64,000 nt of DNA from Deferribacteres bacterium (lineage in GTDB: Bacteria; Zhuqueibacterota; Zhuqueibacteria; Zhuqueibacterales; Geothermadaptataceae). A model generated the notes under the pieces. It did no database searches and was not told the origin of the DNA. It saw nothing but the letters and a program-made list of their open reading frames with translations. Shown piece by piece: positions 53,961 through 63,606 of this stretch. The stretch is from positions 248,001 to 312,000 of the forward strand of contig JACKDF010000008.1 in NCBI GenBank assembly GCA_020633655.1, in the 5' to 3' direction. The position numbers were made by a program, and so were the translations under genes. Position 1 is the first letter of the stretch, and each line of letters opens with the position of its first letter.

Positions 53961-55589
53961 CTATTCAGTGAGGGGTTTGTTCTCTGAGACAACCCAATTT
54001 TCGATATCGTAAAGTGAACTCAGTGCAATGGGATTTACGTTAGCATATCGTCGATTTACCGCAACGACCTTTTCCAACCAGAAAAGGAATGTATAAGGTT
54101 GGTCTTCGTACAATTTTTTCTGAAAAGCATGCCAAATTTCAGCTGCTTTGGCCTGATCCATTTCATTACGCCCCGCATCGATTAATTTATCGATTTCAGG
54201 ATTTGCATAACGTACATAATTGAACAGTTTAAAGGCATTGGAATGAAATACCGGAGAAGGATCCACATTGAACGAAGCACCCCATCCACCTAAATAAGCT
54301 TCCAGTTCCGGTGCACGCAATTGATCGAGATACGCCGTCCACTCCATGGTTTTGATTTCCGCTTTTACACCGATTTTTTTGAACTGGCTTTGAACGATTA
54401 CAGCCAAATCGGATCGAATTTGATTCCCGGTGTTGGTCAACAATGCAAAAGAAAAGGGTTTGCCATTTTTATCCAACCAGCCATCACCATCGCTATCCTT
54501 CCACCCTTCCTGTGCCAGCAGCGTCTTTGCAGCGCTGGGATCGTATTCGATTTCATCGATATCTTCAGTGTATGCCCAGGCGATGATGGGTGGAATCGGG
54601 CCAAGACAGGGCTTGCCATAGCCTTTTAACAGCGCTTTGATAATCTTTTCACGATTCAACGCCATTGTTAGCGCACGCCGCACATTTTTGTTATGAAAAA
54701 GCGCTTGTCCTTCGTTGTACCCAATATAATAGTAGCTTCTTCCGGAGATTCGGTGAAAGGCTAATTCGCTATTGCTTTTTTTCAACCGGTCGACCTCACC
54801 AATAGGCACATCCAACAGCATATCGATCTGCCCTGTGCGCAGTTGCATAAGCAAATTAGTCTCATCAGGGACGATTTTAAAAACAACCTGCTGTAGGTGT
54901 GGTTGCTTGCCAAAGTAGCGCTCGTTTGGCACCAGCTCGATGTATTGCTGACTCACCCAGCGTTTGAGTTTGAAAGGACCCGAGGACAAGGGATTTCGGC
55001 CAAAATCATGCGCGCGCAACGATTGACGATCGGTTTTCTCAAAAACATGTTTCGGGAGCACTTCCCCTGCCGCATCAAACATTTGCTCGGGATAGACTTC
55101 CTTGAAAATAAAAGTAACTGTGTAGGGATCAGAAACAAGCACGTCCTCAATGAGTTCTGTTTCCATAAGGCGTGGTGTTCCAACGAGTTTATCCCGCTTT
55201 AATTCATAAGTAAAGCGCACGTCATTGGCGGTAATAGGTTCACCATCAGCCCATAGCGCGTCTTTTTGCAGATGAAATGTTAAACGCAAATTATCATCGG
55301 ACTTTTCCCAGGAGGTTGCCAGTTCCGGCACCCATTCCGATTTATCGTTCAAATCAGCTAATCCAACAAACAGCAGATCGGCGATTTCCAGTCCCAATTT
55401 GGATTCAATGAAAAGTGGATTGAAGGTATCAACATCTCCGGAAACCCCAATTCGGATGAATGCTCCGGCACTTTTTTGTTCAGGTTCAGCAGCGCAGGTA
55501 TTTCCAACAGAGAGTAAACTTACCGTACACAATAAAAACAAAAACAACCCATATACACGCACAAAATTGATACTTTTTTTGAAAATCAT
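53961..55589 (-). CDS. Extracellular solute-binding protein family 5 (peptide/nickel ABC importer)
   Basis: A protein of 542 residues with a signal peptide (VYGLFLFLLCTVSLLSVGNTCAA). The Cys in the signal is not in a good lipobox, so it is probably a soluble periplasmic protein. Family 5 signs are GVSGDVDTFNPLFIESKLGLEIADLLFVGL at the start, LATSWEKSDDNLRLTFHLQKDALWADGEPITANDVRFTYE, and RRALTMALNREKIIKALLKGYGKP. It captures a peptide or similar ligand for the permeases. It starts 6 bases after the FHA gene, so transporter and FHA genes may share a transcript, an odd pairing. Confidence 0.93.
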   Translation of the reverse strand: MIFKKSINFVRVYGLFLFLLCTVSLLSVGNTCAAEPEQKSAGAFIRIGVSGDVDTFNPLFIESKLGLEIADLLFVGLADLNDKSEWVPELATSWEKSDDNLRLTFHLQKDALWADGEPITANDVRFTYELKRDKLVGTPRLMETELIEDVLVSDPYTVTFIFKEVYPEQMFDAAGEVLPKHVFEKTDRQSLRAHDFGRNPLSSGPFKLKRWVSQQYIELVPNERYFGKQPHLQQVVFKIVPDETNLLMQLRTGQIDMLLDVPIGEVDRLKKSNSELAFHRISGRSYYYIGYNEGQALFHNKNVRRALTMALNREKIIKALLKGYGKPCLGPIPPIIAWAYTEDIDEIEYDPSAAKTLLAQEGWKDSDGDGWLDKNGKPFSFALLTNTGNQIRSDLAVIVQSQFKKIGVKAEIKTMEWTAYLDQLRAPELEAYLGGWGASFNVDPSPVFHSNAFKLFNYVRYANPEIDKLIDAGRNEMDQAKAAEIWHAFQKKLYEDQPYTFLFWLEKVVAVNRRYANVNPIALSSLYDIENWVVSENKPLTE

Positions 55590-55595
55590 CCTGAA

Positions 55596-55991
55596 TTACT
55601 CCCGTTGAAATCTTAGAAGTGTAGAACCCAGTTTTATTAAACTGCCATCCTCGATTATAACTGGTTTTTGAATTTTTTCCCCATCCACAAATACCCCATT
55701 TTTACTCCCGTAATCATCCACCAAAAATCGTTCACCCTCACGGATCACAACCGCGTGCTGCTTCGAAATTTGCGCATCATGGATCACGATTTCATTGGAA
55801 AGATCACGGCCAATTTTATTTTCATGCCGCGAAAGCGGAAATCTTTCCTCGTGTAAACCGTCAGCAAAAACCAGGCAAGGGCCTTCGTCATCCTTTGCAT
55901 TCAAGCTGATACCGCAACGTGTACAAAAATTGTTTTCAGGCCGGTTTTCGTATTGACAGGCCTGGCACGTTTTCTTCGGTTCGTTTTCCAT
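55596..55991 (-). CDS. Zinc-ribbon FHA-domain protein
   Basis: A protein of 131 residues. An N-terminal zinc ribbon has Cys9, Cys12, Cys23 and Cys26 (CQAC ... CTRC). An FHA domain follows (about 40-130) with the usual phosphothreonine-binding residues: GRDLSNEIVIHDAQISKQHA and DYGSKNGVFVDG. FHA domains bind phosphothreonine on partner proteins, and a Ser/Thr kinase gene lies just upstream on the same strand, so this is its likely reader. Its 5' end overlaps the zinc-ribbon/TPR gene by 56 bases in another frame; both frames encode conserved zinc ribbons, so the overlap appears real. Confidence 0.9.
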   Translation of the reverse strand: MENEPKKTCQACQYENRPENNFCTRCGISLNAKDDEGPCLVFADGLHEERFPLSRHENKIGRDLSNEIVIHDAQISKQHAVVIREGERFLVDDYGSKNGVFVDGEKIQKPVIIEDGSLIKLGSTLLRFQRE

Positions 55992-56262
55992 TTTCGATTT
56001 CTCTTAAAATTCGATTTTTTAAAGACATGGCCATCATATTGTCAGGGCTTGTTTCGAGCACTTTTTCCAGTACCTCCAAGGCAGCTTCGTATTTGCCCAT
56101 ATTAAAGTAGACCAACCCCAGATTGGTCTTGATATCTACCGCTTTCAATTCCTTCTGGGTTAATCCCATTCCCTGGCTGAAAGCGATAAATTTGAAGCCA
56201 CATGTGCCACAAAAATTATCGATGACTTCATTTTTCGACTGACATTTCGGGCATATTTTCAT
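55936..56262 (-). CDS. Zinc-ribbon TPR protein
   Basis: A protein of 108 residues starting at MKICPKCQSK (a TTG six codons earlier is possible). A zinc ribbon has Cys4, Cys7, Cys18 and Cys21 (CPKC ... CGTC). A linker leads to one and a half TPR units (TNLGLVYFNMGKYEAALEVLEKVLETSPDNMMAMSLKNRI). It resembles small adaptor proteins, and its zinc ribbon is like that of the next gene, so the two probably derive from one arrangement. It lies between the kinase gene and the FHA gene. Its partner is unknown; binding to the kinase is an inference. Confidence 0.75.
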   Translation of the reverse strand: MKICPKCQSKNEVIDNFCGTCGFKFIAFSQGMGLTQKELKAVDIKTNLGLVYFNMGKYEAALEVLEKVLETSPDNMMAMSLKNRILREIENGKRTEENVPGLSIRKPA

Positions 56263-56325
56263 ATTCTTTTCACATCCCAATCTTTCATGATTTTATATCA
56301 TGCATCCGGCATCACCACACCAAAT

Positions 56326-59300
56326 CTACTTATGAGGTATCGTCGTTTCCTTCATTTCCTTTTGCGTGAAGTCGCCATTATCGACAACCGTCACATCCAT
56401 ATTAATGTGCGGGACGACCTCTTTAATTCGCATTTGCAGCTTTTGCCTTTTCTCAGGCAAGTTAAGTTCTTCCGCTCTTCCAAGTGCTTTGAAATACTGT
56501 TTGTATGCCAAATCAAACTTTTGAAGTTCATTGTAATAATCACCGAAGGTTTGGTAAACTTCAAGCAGTGCTTCCCCATCCTCCTTTTGCTTATTGATCT
56601 TAATGCTGTCTTTGAAATATTTCTCCGCTTTTTCTGTGTGATTATTTTTTTGAGCAATCAAGCCAAGGACATGGTAACACTCTGCAATATTGAGCATGTC
56701 ACCAGACCGACGGAAAATTTTCAGGGCTTTCTCAACCAGATCAAAAGAATTTTGGGTGTCATTTTGGCGAATATACGATTTGGCCATATTCAACAGTGTC
56801 AACCCGCGAAGTTGCCGGTCATTAAGTTTGTCCACAATTTTATTGCAGGCGTCAAATGCTGCGATAGATGCTTCCCATTGTTCGAGATCAGAATAAGCCA
56901 TGCCGATATTGTGCAGCGCTCGTGCTTTTCCCAGCTCTTCATTTAAGTTATCGTATATTTGAATGGCTTCATTGTACTGTTCAATCGCGACTTTGTAATC
57001 TCCTGAAATGCTTTTAATGATTCCGATATTGGTCAGTGCATGAGCCCGGTCGTATTCCCCTTTGGGGTGGTCAACAGCTTCTGTGGTTTTATGAAAATTT
57101 TCAAGCGCCGTGTTGTATTCACCTTTTTGCATGTAGATTATGCCGAGACTGTTATAAATCCGGCTTAGGGTGTTGTCGAAATGGTGGCCTTCGAGAATCG
57201 TGAGGCAATTTTCTAAAGATTCAAGTGCTTGATCAAAATTTGTCAATTTTTCGTGCACGCGTCCCATTCGACGCAAGGCATCGAGTTGCCCTTCAAAATC
57301 GACGTTCTTTTTGCTCAATGAAAGCAAGGCAGTGTATTTTTCAAGGCTTTCCTCATAACGAAGGATTTCTTCATAGCAAATACCGCTTTTCAGAAGGACA
57401 TCTTTTTCTGCTACATCCTCAGGATAATCCAGATTTTCTTCTTCAAGACTGGCTGTGAGATTTTCCAGGAAAACACTCGCTTCCCGATAGGCATTCAGTT
57501 TAAATGCACGATTGGCTGCCCGATACAGGAGCGGTACAGCTTCTCTGTAACGTCTGGCCAAACGAAAATGCTCTGCAACGTCGCCGATAAGCGCACCGTA
57601 GTGCGGCCCATGAGTTTTCTCCAAAATTTGTGCTACAAGAAGATGGTATTCACGGCGCAAGGCGACAGGCATCTCTTCGTACAACATGTCCCTTAGCATG
57701 GGGTGTTCGAACTGAAACCCTTCCTCTGTTGAGAGCAATAAATTCAATTCTCGATTGAGGGTATTCAGCGTTTTGAGAAGTGTAATTTTGGATTGTTCTA
57801 CGATCTCAGCCAAAATTGAGACATCGACTTTGTAGCCAACAATCGCAGCAACCTGGAGCAATTCTCTTTTTTCATCGTCCAGGGCTTGCAACCGCCTCGA
57901 GAAGACGTCTTCAACACGATTGGGTACATTGATTTGATGAATTTCATCCCGGCGGTCGTACCATGCTTCATTCTCAAAATATATTTTATCCGTTTCAATG
58001 AGATATTTCAGTGTTTCAACCACAAAAAATGCATTTCCACGGGTTTCTGTAAAAATCTTATCATAAAAATCTTCGGAAAAAATTGTGTTCTTCAACGAAT
58101 TGTCAATCAACTGATCGCAATGCTCGCGATCGAATCGACTGATTCGAACCTCATCGCAAACGCCCTCGCGATTCATGCGGGCAAGGACATCAACAATTTT
58201 TGCTGACTTGCCATCCTTTAACAGATCGTAGCGATCCGTGCGTGAAATACCCACCAGTAAAATGCGACTTTTGTTAATTTGGCGGGCAATGTAATGAAAC
58301 AACTGCAAACTGGCATCGTCCGCCCACTGCAAATCGTCCAGCACAAAAACGACCGGTTGCATGGTTGAAAGCAGTGAAACAAGTACGAGAATGCCTTCAA
58401 ACAAATCTTTGCTTTTTCCTGAAGTTTCTTCTTCAACCTGCTCAGAAGAACCAGAAAAAACGGTATTGAACCGTTCGGTATATTCCATTAAAAGTGGCAC
58501 TTTTGTACGGATTACGGATTTCAACGTCATCTGTTGGTCGACGGGAAGCTTGCGCAAATCGCTACTGAAATATTTTCGCAGCGCATCGATGAATGGCAGG
58601 TATGCATCCATCCCTTCCTGATAAAGGCATGCGCCGTAGAGACAAAGTGCATTGTTTTTTCGCGCATACTCTTCAAGCTGATTGGCAATCGTACTCTTGC
58701 CAACCCCGGCTTCGCCAAGCAAGACAACTGTTTTCCCTGATCCGGATTGGCTTTTTTTAAAGTAACCAACCAACTTTTTGAGTTCAGTTTCCCTGCCAAT
58801 AAAACTGTCATGAACGCTTGGCTCGAAATCATCGTTCCAATCGGATTCCACACGACTGAAAAGCGCCTCCAATTGTGGATCAATCCCCTCCAGCTTTGTG
58901 CTCGATGGCGTCGGTGCGTCCGATCGAAGCGCGGCAAGTGCGAGAGAAAAACTCTCCGCGTTTTCCCAACGTTCATTGGAATTTTTCGCCAGTGCTTTGA
59001 GAATGACCGCATCCAGATTTCGGGAAACCGTTTTTGTGTGAAAAGAGGGCGGTAACGGCTCTTCGTTTAATTGCTTGTATAGAATTGCAACAGGATTCTC
59101 TCCATTGAAAGGAAGTTGCGTTGTGAGCAATTCATACAGGACGACGCCAACAGAATACAAATCACCGCGGTGATCCATGGGCTCGCCCATAAGTTGCTCC
59201 GCTGCCATATAAGCTACAGTCCCGAGTACATCACCGGCTACTGTCATTCCATTGCCGGTATTTAATTTGGCGATACCAAAATCGAGAATTTTTGCATCAA

Positions 59301-59739
59301 AACCCGGTGTGAGCAGGATGTTGTCCGGTTTGATATCCCGATGCTGAATGCCATTTTTATGGGCAAAAGCGAGCGCACTTAGAATTTGCGTTGTAATCGT
59401 GATAGCCTGATCATTCGTAAACGCACCATCCTTGAGCAGGACCTGTGCAAGCGAACTGCCTTCCACATATTCCATGACAATGTAACGGCCGCAGCACTCT
59501 TCTCCCACTTCGTAAATCGTCACGATGTTTGGGTGTGTCAATCGGGCCGCAGCTCTGGCTTCGTTCATGAAACGGTCAGCATTCAATTTTTGCGTAAGCA
59601 AGTGTTCATGCATCACTTTGATGGCAACCGGACGTTCGAGCACTGTATCAAAGGCACGATAAACAATACCCATTCCCCCGCTACCGATCGTTTCTACTAT
59701 TTCATAATGCTTAATATTTTCAATGGCTTTCATATGCAT
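56326..59739 (-). CDS. Ser/Thr protein kinase fused to STAND-like ATPase and TPR repeats
   Basis: A protein of 1137 residues. The kinase domain (about 12-275) is complete: GSGGMG loop (19-24), Lys41, Glu60, HRDIKPDN (133-140) and DFG (153-155). A linker leads to an AAA/STAND-type module with Walker A GEAGVGKST (about 337-345) and Walker B FVLDDLQWADD, as in large regulators of the MalT/AfsR kind. From about residue 690, some ten TPR-like units follow (LSRIYNSLGIIYMQKGEYNTALENF, ARALHNIGMAYSDLEQWEASIAAFD). No membrane helix or DNA-binding domain is present, so it is a cytoplasmic signalling kinase. The FHA gene two positions downstream probably reads its products. Confidence 0.92.
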   Translation of the reverse strand: MHMKAIENIKHYEIVETIGSGGMGIVYRAFDTVLERPVAIKVMHEHLLTQKLNADRFMNEARAAARLTHPNIVTIYEVGEECCGRYIVMEYVEGSSLAQVLLKDGAFTNDQAITITTQILSALAFAHKNGIQHRDIKPDNILLTPGFDAKILDFGIAKLNTGNGMTVAGDVLGTVAYMAAEQLMGEPMDHRGDLYSVGVVLYELLTTQLPFNGENPVAILYKQLNEEPLPPSFHTKTVSRNLDAVILKALAKNSNERWENAESFSLALAALRSDAPTPSSTKLEGIDPQLEALFSRVESDWNDDFEPSVHDSFIGRETELKKLVGYFKKSQSGSGKTVVLLGEAGVGKSTIANQLEEYARKNNALCLYGACLYQEGMDAYLPFIDALRKYFSSDLRKLPVDQQMTLKSVIRTKVPLLMEYTERFNTVFSGSSEQVEEETSGKSKDLFEGILVLVSLLSTMQPVVFVLDDLQWADDASLQLFHYIARQINKSRILLVGISRTDRYDLLKDGKSAKIVDVLARMNREGVCDEVRISRFDREHCDQLIDNSLKNTIFSEDFYDKIFTETRGNAFFVVETLKYLIETDKIYFENEAWYDRRDEIHQINVPNRVEDVFSRRLQALDDEKRELLQVAAIVGYKVDVSILAEIVEQSKITLLKTLNTLNRELNLLLSTEEGFQFEHPMLRDMLYEEMPVALRREYHLLVAQILEKTHGPHYGALIGDVAEHFRLARRYREAVPLLYRAANRAFKLNAYREASVFLENLTASLEEENLDYPEDVAEKDVLLKSGICYEEILRYEESLEKYTALLSLSKKNVDFEGQLDALRRMGRVHEKLTNFDQALESLENCLTILEGHHFDNTLSRIYNSLGIIYMQKGEYNTALENFHKTTEAVDHPKGEYDRAHALTNIGIIKSISGDYKVAIEQYNEAIQIYDNLNEELGKARALHNIGMAYSDLEQWEASIAAFDACNKIVDKLNDRQLRGLTLLNMAKSYIRQNDTQNSFDLVEKALKIFRRSGDMLNIAECYHVLGLIAQKNNHTEKAEKYFKDSIKINKQKEDGEALLEVYQTFGDYYNELQKFDLAYKQYFKALGRAEELNLPEKRQKLQMRIKEVVPHINMDVTVVDNGDFTQKEMKETTIPHK

Positions 59740-59746
59740 TTAAACT

Positions 59747-61072
59747 TTAATTCTTACCGTGAACTTTTGAGATGCCGTTTGTTTGCGCAGATCCAGTGGT
59801 GTAATAACGCTGGTCGAGCGAAGGATTCCCGTTTACTTCATTTGTTTCAGCTTCATGCATCCCAAGCTGCATTCTAATTTTATATGCTTCTTCCAGGGCT
59901 TTTTTGCCTGCATTCATTTTTCCATTTTTTTTCAAATAATCCGCGTATTCGGTTAAAGCATCAACCAGACCAAGCGGAATATTTATTTGACGGTAAAAGT
60001 CGAGAACAATTTCAAAACATTGCTCTGCTTGTGTGATATTACCGGATTTCCATGCAATTGTCCCGAGCATTTTGCTTGCACGCGCGATCCCTGTCGGATT
60101 TTTTAAACGAACAAATATGTCAAGTGCATTCCTGCAGGCGATTACAGCAAGCGGCAGATCATTGGTGTACAAATACAGGTCACATTTATTGAGAGAAACA
60201 AAAGCCTTCAAAGTAAAAGTACCTGATGTCTGGCATAATTCGATCGCCTTATCGTAACTACTTAGAGCAGCCGTAAAATTTTTCTGCTGAAAATAAATCC
60301 GGCCTAGATTATTCCAACATTCCGCTTCTCCAAATCTGTCATTAACACTTTGAAAGCAGACTAAGGCTTCCTGCAATCGTGAACGGGCTTCCTCCAAATC
60401 TCCCCTTAACCGGGAAATGACGCCTAACTGGTTTAATATGACTGCCTCATGGTATTTATCATGAGTAGCAACTGTGTCCTCCAGTGCATTGCGAAAGAGC
60501 TTTTCTGCTTCAACGTATTCTCCTTTTCGATAAGCAATTTTTGCCAGCTCGATTTTAGCGATAATTCCATTTTTAAGATTCCCGGCATTGTACAATACAG
60601 CCTCAGCAGTTTGAAAAAACCGGGTGGCATTATCCAGTTCTCCCAGCTCAATGTGAAGTTGCCCCATTTTCAATTGGCCTGTGCCGTGGAGATTCGCGTG
60701 TTCAGTTTCTGTGGAGTGGTCGATTAGTCTTTCGTAGCACAATTCAGCTTGCTGCGGATTTCCCAGCAATTGATACATTTCTCCGAACAAAAGATGGAAC
60801 CTGGCCTGGCTGGAATTGCCTTGTGAGGATTGCTGCAGATGCAAAAAGCTTGCGTGCATCAATTCAAGATGAAGCTGCATCATTTGTATCGCATAACTTT
60901 CTGAAGAAGGCATTTCAATATTATTCGAGGGAATTAAAGGCTGTGCCAGCACTTCAATTAGCGGCTCCAAAATCGCAAACCGTTCGGCATTTTGGGCATC
61001 ATCTCGTTGTGTCAAACATCGGTGGAGCGCCGAAATATGATCAAACAGCAGTGTGTTATTTTGTGATCTCAT
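59747..61072 (-). CDS. TPR-repeat protein
   Basis: A protein of 441 residues made almost entirely of TPR-like helix pairs (FHLLFGEMYQLLGNPQQAELCYERLI, AVILNQLGVISRLRGDLEEARSRLQEA, AECWNNLGRIYFQQKNFTAALSSYDKAIEL). The first 60 residues are not repetitive and the last 50 are low in structure. There is no enzyme or export signal. It ends 7 bases before the kinase gene and starts 31 bases after an AAA-TPR gene, so the three are likely cotranscribed. Its repeats resemble those of both neighbours, suggesting it arose by separation of a TPR module and serves as their interaction partner. Confidence 0.85.
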   Translation of the reverse strand: MRSQNNTLLFDHISALHRCLTQRDDAQNAERFAILEPLIEVLAQPLIPSNNIEMPSSESYAIQMMQLHLELMHASFLHLQQSSQGNSSQARFHLLFGEMYQLLGNPQQAELCYERLIDHSTETEHANLHGTGQLKMGQLHIELGELDNATRFFQTAEAVLYNAGNLKNGIIAKIELAKIAYRKGEYVEAEKLFRNALEDTVATHDKYHEAVILNQLGVISRLRGDLEEARSRLQEALVCFQSVNDRFGEAECWNNLGRIYFQQKNFTAALSSYDKAIELCQTSGTFTLKAFVSLNKCDLYLYTNDLPLAVIACRNALDIFVRLKNPTGIARASKMLGTIAWKSGNITQAEQCFEIVLDFYRQINIPLGLVDALTEYADYLKKNGKMNAGKKALEEAYKIRMQLGMHEAETNEVNGNPSLDQRYYTTGSAQTNGISKVHGKN

Positions 61073-61103
61073 AATTCTTCATATATCCCTAATCAAGGTT
61101 TTC

Positions 61104-63500
61104 TCACATGTTGGATGCTTGCGTCAATAATTTCATCTCATGTTTGATCTGTCGTATTTTCGTTTCGATGCCAAGCGTTTGAAATCGATGCAGGGCTTTC
61201 TCCAGCCAGATCTGTGCCCCGGAGGGATTATGCAAAGCTTTATCAACCTTCGCACGTTCGTGTTCGCTTTCGGCAATTCCCAGGTTGTTGCCCTGGGTCT
61301 CAAATGCCTGAATCGCGCGTTCCAATTGGTGAATTGCCGCTGGACAATCCCCGTCGAGAAGCTCAATCACGCCCTGAATTTTATAAAATTCTGCCAGACC
61401 CAAATTATCATTGATTCGTTGCAGGAGATGATATGCTTTGAGATTATATTCCCGGGCATCATCGATTTTACCCAAATGGGCAAGGGAAAGCGCCCGGTTG
61501 AGAAAGGTTATCGATTTCAACGCAATTAATCCCATTTCATCGGATATGCGCAAGCTTTTGCTATAGAACTCGTCGGCTTGCTGCCAATCGCATAAATCGG
61601 CATGCGTCATCCCGATATTATGGTAAACACGTGCCAATCCGGAATCATCGCCCATTTCTTTGAATAAGGGGATACTTTGACTGTACTGAAAAATGGAGCG
61701 CATATTGAAGCCTTTTACATTTTCAATGGCCCCAAGAAAATTATAGATATTGGCCTGTAGCCGCTGCGTATCGGTTTTTTCAGCAATCTCCAGTGCAACC
61801 TGAAGATGCTCCTCCGCTTGCATGAAATCACCACGTTCAAATTTTACATGTCCCAGACCGAAATTTGCCATGGCAATATCGTATTGCCGGGCAACTTTAT
61901 TCATTTTTAAAGAGGCTTGAAAGCAGGTTTCTGCATCTTCCAATCGATTCAAATAATAATAAGTGAAACCGAGGTTGATATTGCTTTGCACTTCATGTTC
62001 TTTATCACCGAGTTGTTGGCATAACTGGCGGGCGGCAAGAAATCGCTGCAAACTCGATTCGCGTTTACCCAACAATCGCTCCAGCCAACCCAATTTCAAC
62101 AGTGCGTCCAGACTTTCCTTCGGATCATGTGTTTTGAAATTGAATCCAATGATTTTTTCAGCTTCGCTAAAAGCAATATGCGCCTCAGCAAAGGAATAAG
62201 TCCGCAATGCGTGATTGGCTGATTCCAGTAATGCCTGAAATGCTTTTTCATTCTCTCCAGCACGTAGAAAATGATAAGCTAACATCGAAGTTTTTAAACC
62301 GGCGCTCAATTGTTCAATTTGTTCAACCGTGGCTGCAATCTTCGCATGCAAAACTTGTTTTTCCTCGCCAGGCACCGTTGCAGCAATGGCCATTCGAAGT
62401 ACTGGACCAGCAAAATCAAAGTGCTCCTCATCGATTTTAACAAGCACTTTGTTCTCATACAAACTTTGCAGTATTCGCAACACTTTCACACGGGAGAGAT
62501 CGCATACCGGAGCTAAAATTGTGTGATCAAACGCATGCTCAAAATGCGAAGCCGTGTGCAAAAGACACATTTCATCGGCTCCGAGTTCGGCAATTATTTT
62601 TTCAGCACGTTTCACCTCGAATTCACTGCTAATCAACTTCTGCAAAACCGGACGTGTGAGTTGTTCCAGGTCATACCATATCCCATTTTGCTGATAAAGC
62701 AAATTTTCCTCCAGCAAAGCTTGAATTGCTTTTTTCAGCATGTTCGGCACACCCAAGGTCACCTCAAAAAGGAGCGGCACAAATCTGCTTGAGAAATCTG
62801 TTTTACCAAAAGCTTTGAAAAGCAACCGTTTGATATCCCCTTTTCCAAGTCGTTTTAGTTCAATGTATTCAACAAGTCGCTCTCTGTTCATCCGCTTCAG
62901 GACATCATTTGCGGTCGATTGCCGGGCATTGGCATTCTCTCCACTATTTTGATCCGTGGTAATAACCAGCATTATTGCATGATCGCGCAGATTCTCACAA
63001 AAATAATGTAAAAATTGCCAATCGGTAGGCTGCGCATTGTGCATTTCATTGAGAACAATAACAGTCGATTGACGACGAGTGGCGTGCAGGATTGCAGCCA
63101 ATAGCTTTTGTTGTGTGAGTCGAAATCCCGTTTGCAACTGGTCTAAATCCGCGGACTGCAAGGAACTTTTTTGTGGCAATGAAGGCAATTCTGGTTCAGT
63201 GCGTAAAGCCATTTGCGTCGTAGCTGTCACATCCGATTTTGTTAATTCGTGCAGGATTTTGTGAAAAGGAGTAAACGGTGACTGGCTCGAGTTTTCCTCG
63301 ATTGAGACAACGGCAATTTGGGTCTTTGCGGGGATAACCTGTTCGATAAAATGCCGTACGAATGCTTTTTTTCCTGCCCCATTCTCCCCGGTAATGGCCA
63401 CAAAAGTTCCGCTGCCGGAGCGGGTTTTCTGATAAATTTTATCCAAAGTCTGCAGTTCTTTTTCACGGCCGACAAATATTTCGTTCAGTTCAAAGGGCAT
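61104..63500 (-). CDS. AAA/STAND-like ATPase-TPR protein with degenerate nucleotide motifs
   Basis: A protein of 798 residues. The start FELNEIFVGREKELQTLDKIY is the typical opening of AAA_16/STAND modules. Walker A reads GENGAGKK (38-45), with Lys in place of the usual Ser/Thr, and Walker B reads VIVLNEMHNAQ, with Asn for the usual Asp. Both changes would weaken magnesium-ATP binding. A winged-helix-like region follows, then TPR units from about residue 440 (VQSNINLGFTYYYLNRLEDAETCF, ARVYHNIGMTHADLCDWQQADEFY). It has no kinase or output domain. It resembles the ATPase-TPR half of the kinase fusion downstream and may be its inactive regulatory partner. Confidence 0.85.
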   Translation of the reverse strand: MPFELNEIFVGREKELQTLDKIYQKTRSGSGTFVAITGENGAGKKAFVRHFIEQVIPAKTQIAVVSIEENSSQSPFTPFHKILHELTKSDVTATTQMALRTEPELPSLPQKSSLQSADLDQLQTGFRLTQQKLLAAILHATRRQSTVIVLNEMHNAQPTDWQFLHYFCENLRDHAIMLVITTDQNSGENANARQSTANDVLKRMNRERLVEYIELKRLGKGDIKRLLFKAFGKTDFSSRFVPLLFEVTLGVPNMLKKAIQALLEENLLYQQNGIWYDLEQLTRPVLQKLISSEFEVKRAEKIIAELGADEMCLLHTASHFEHAFDHTILAPVCDLSRVKVLRILQSLYENKVLVKIDEEHFDFAGPVLRMAIAATVPGEEKQVLHAKIAATVEQIEQLSAGLKTSMLAYHFLRAGENEKAFQALLESANHALRTYSFAEAHIAFSEAEKIIGFNFKTHDPKESLDALLKLGWLERLLGKRESSLQRFLAARQLCQQLGDKEHEVQSNINLGFTYYYLNRLEDAETCFQASLKMNKVARQYDIAMANFGLGHVKFERGDFMQAEEHLQVALEIAEKTDTQRLQANIYNFLGAIENVKGFNMRSIFQYSQSIPLFKEMGDDSGLARVYHNIGMTHADLCDWQQADEFYSKSLRISDEMGLIALKSITFLNRALSLAHLGKIDDAREYNLKAYHLLQRINDNLGLAEFYKIQGVIELLDGDCPAAIHQLERAIQAFETQGNNLGIAESEHERAKVDKALHNPSGAQIWLEKALHRFQTLGIETKIRQIKHEMKLLTQASNM

Positions 63501-63606
63501 AGTTTCATTTCGGAATAGGTTATAAAATTTTTCATGATCAGTTTATAATCAGGCAATTCGATTTGCTAAATTCCTGATTTTTCGACAAAATACATGGATT
63601 TTTAAA

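Noticed and set aside
56287..56946. A 219-codon plus-strand frame opposite the kinase-TPR gene
   Set aside because: It lies largely antisense to the TPR repeats, whose regular pattern explains its openness; composition is not protein-like.
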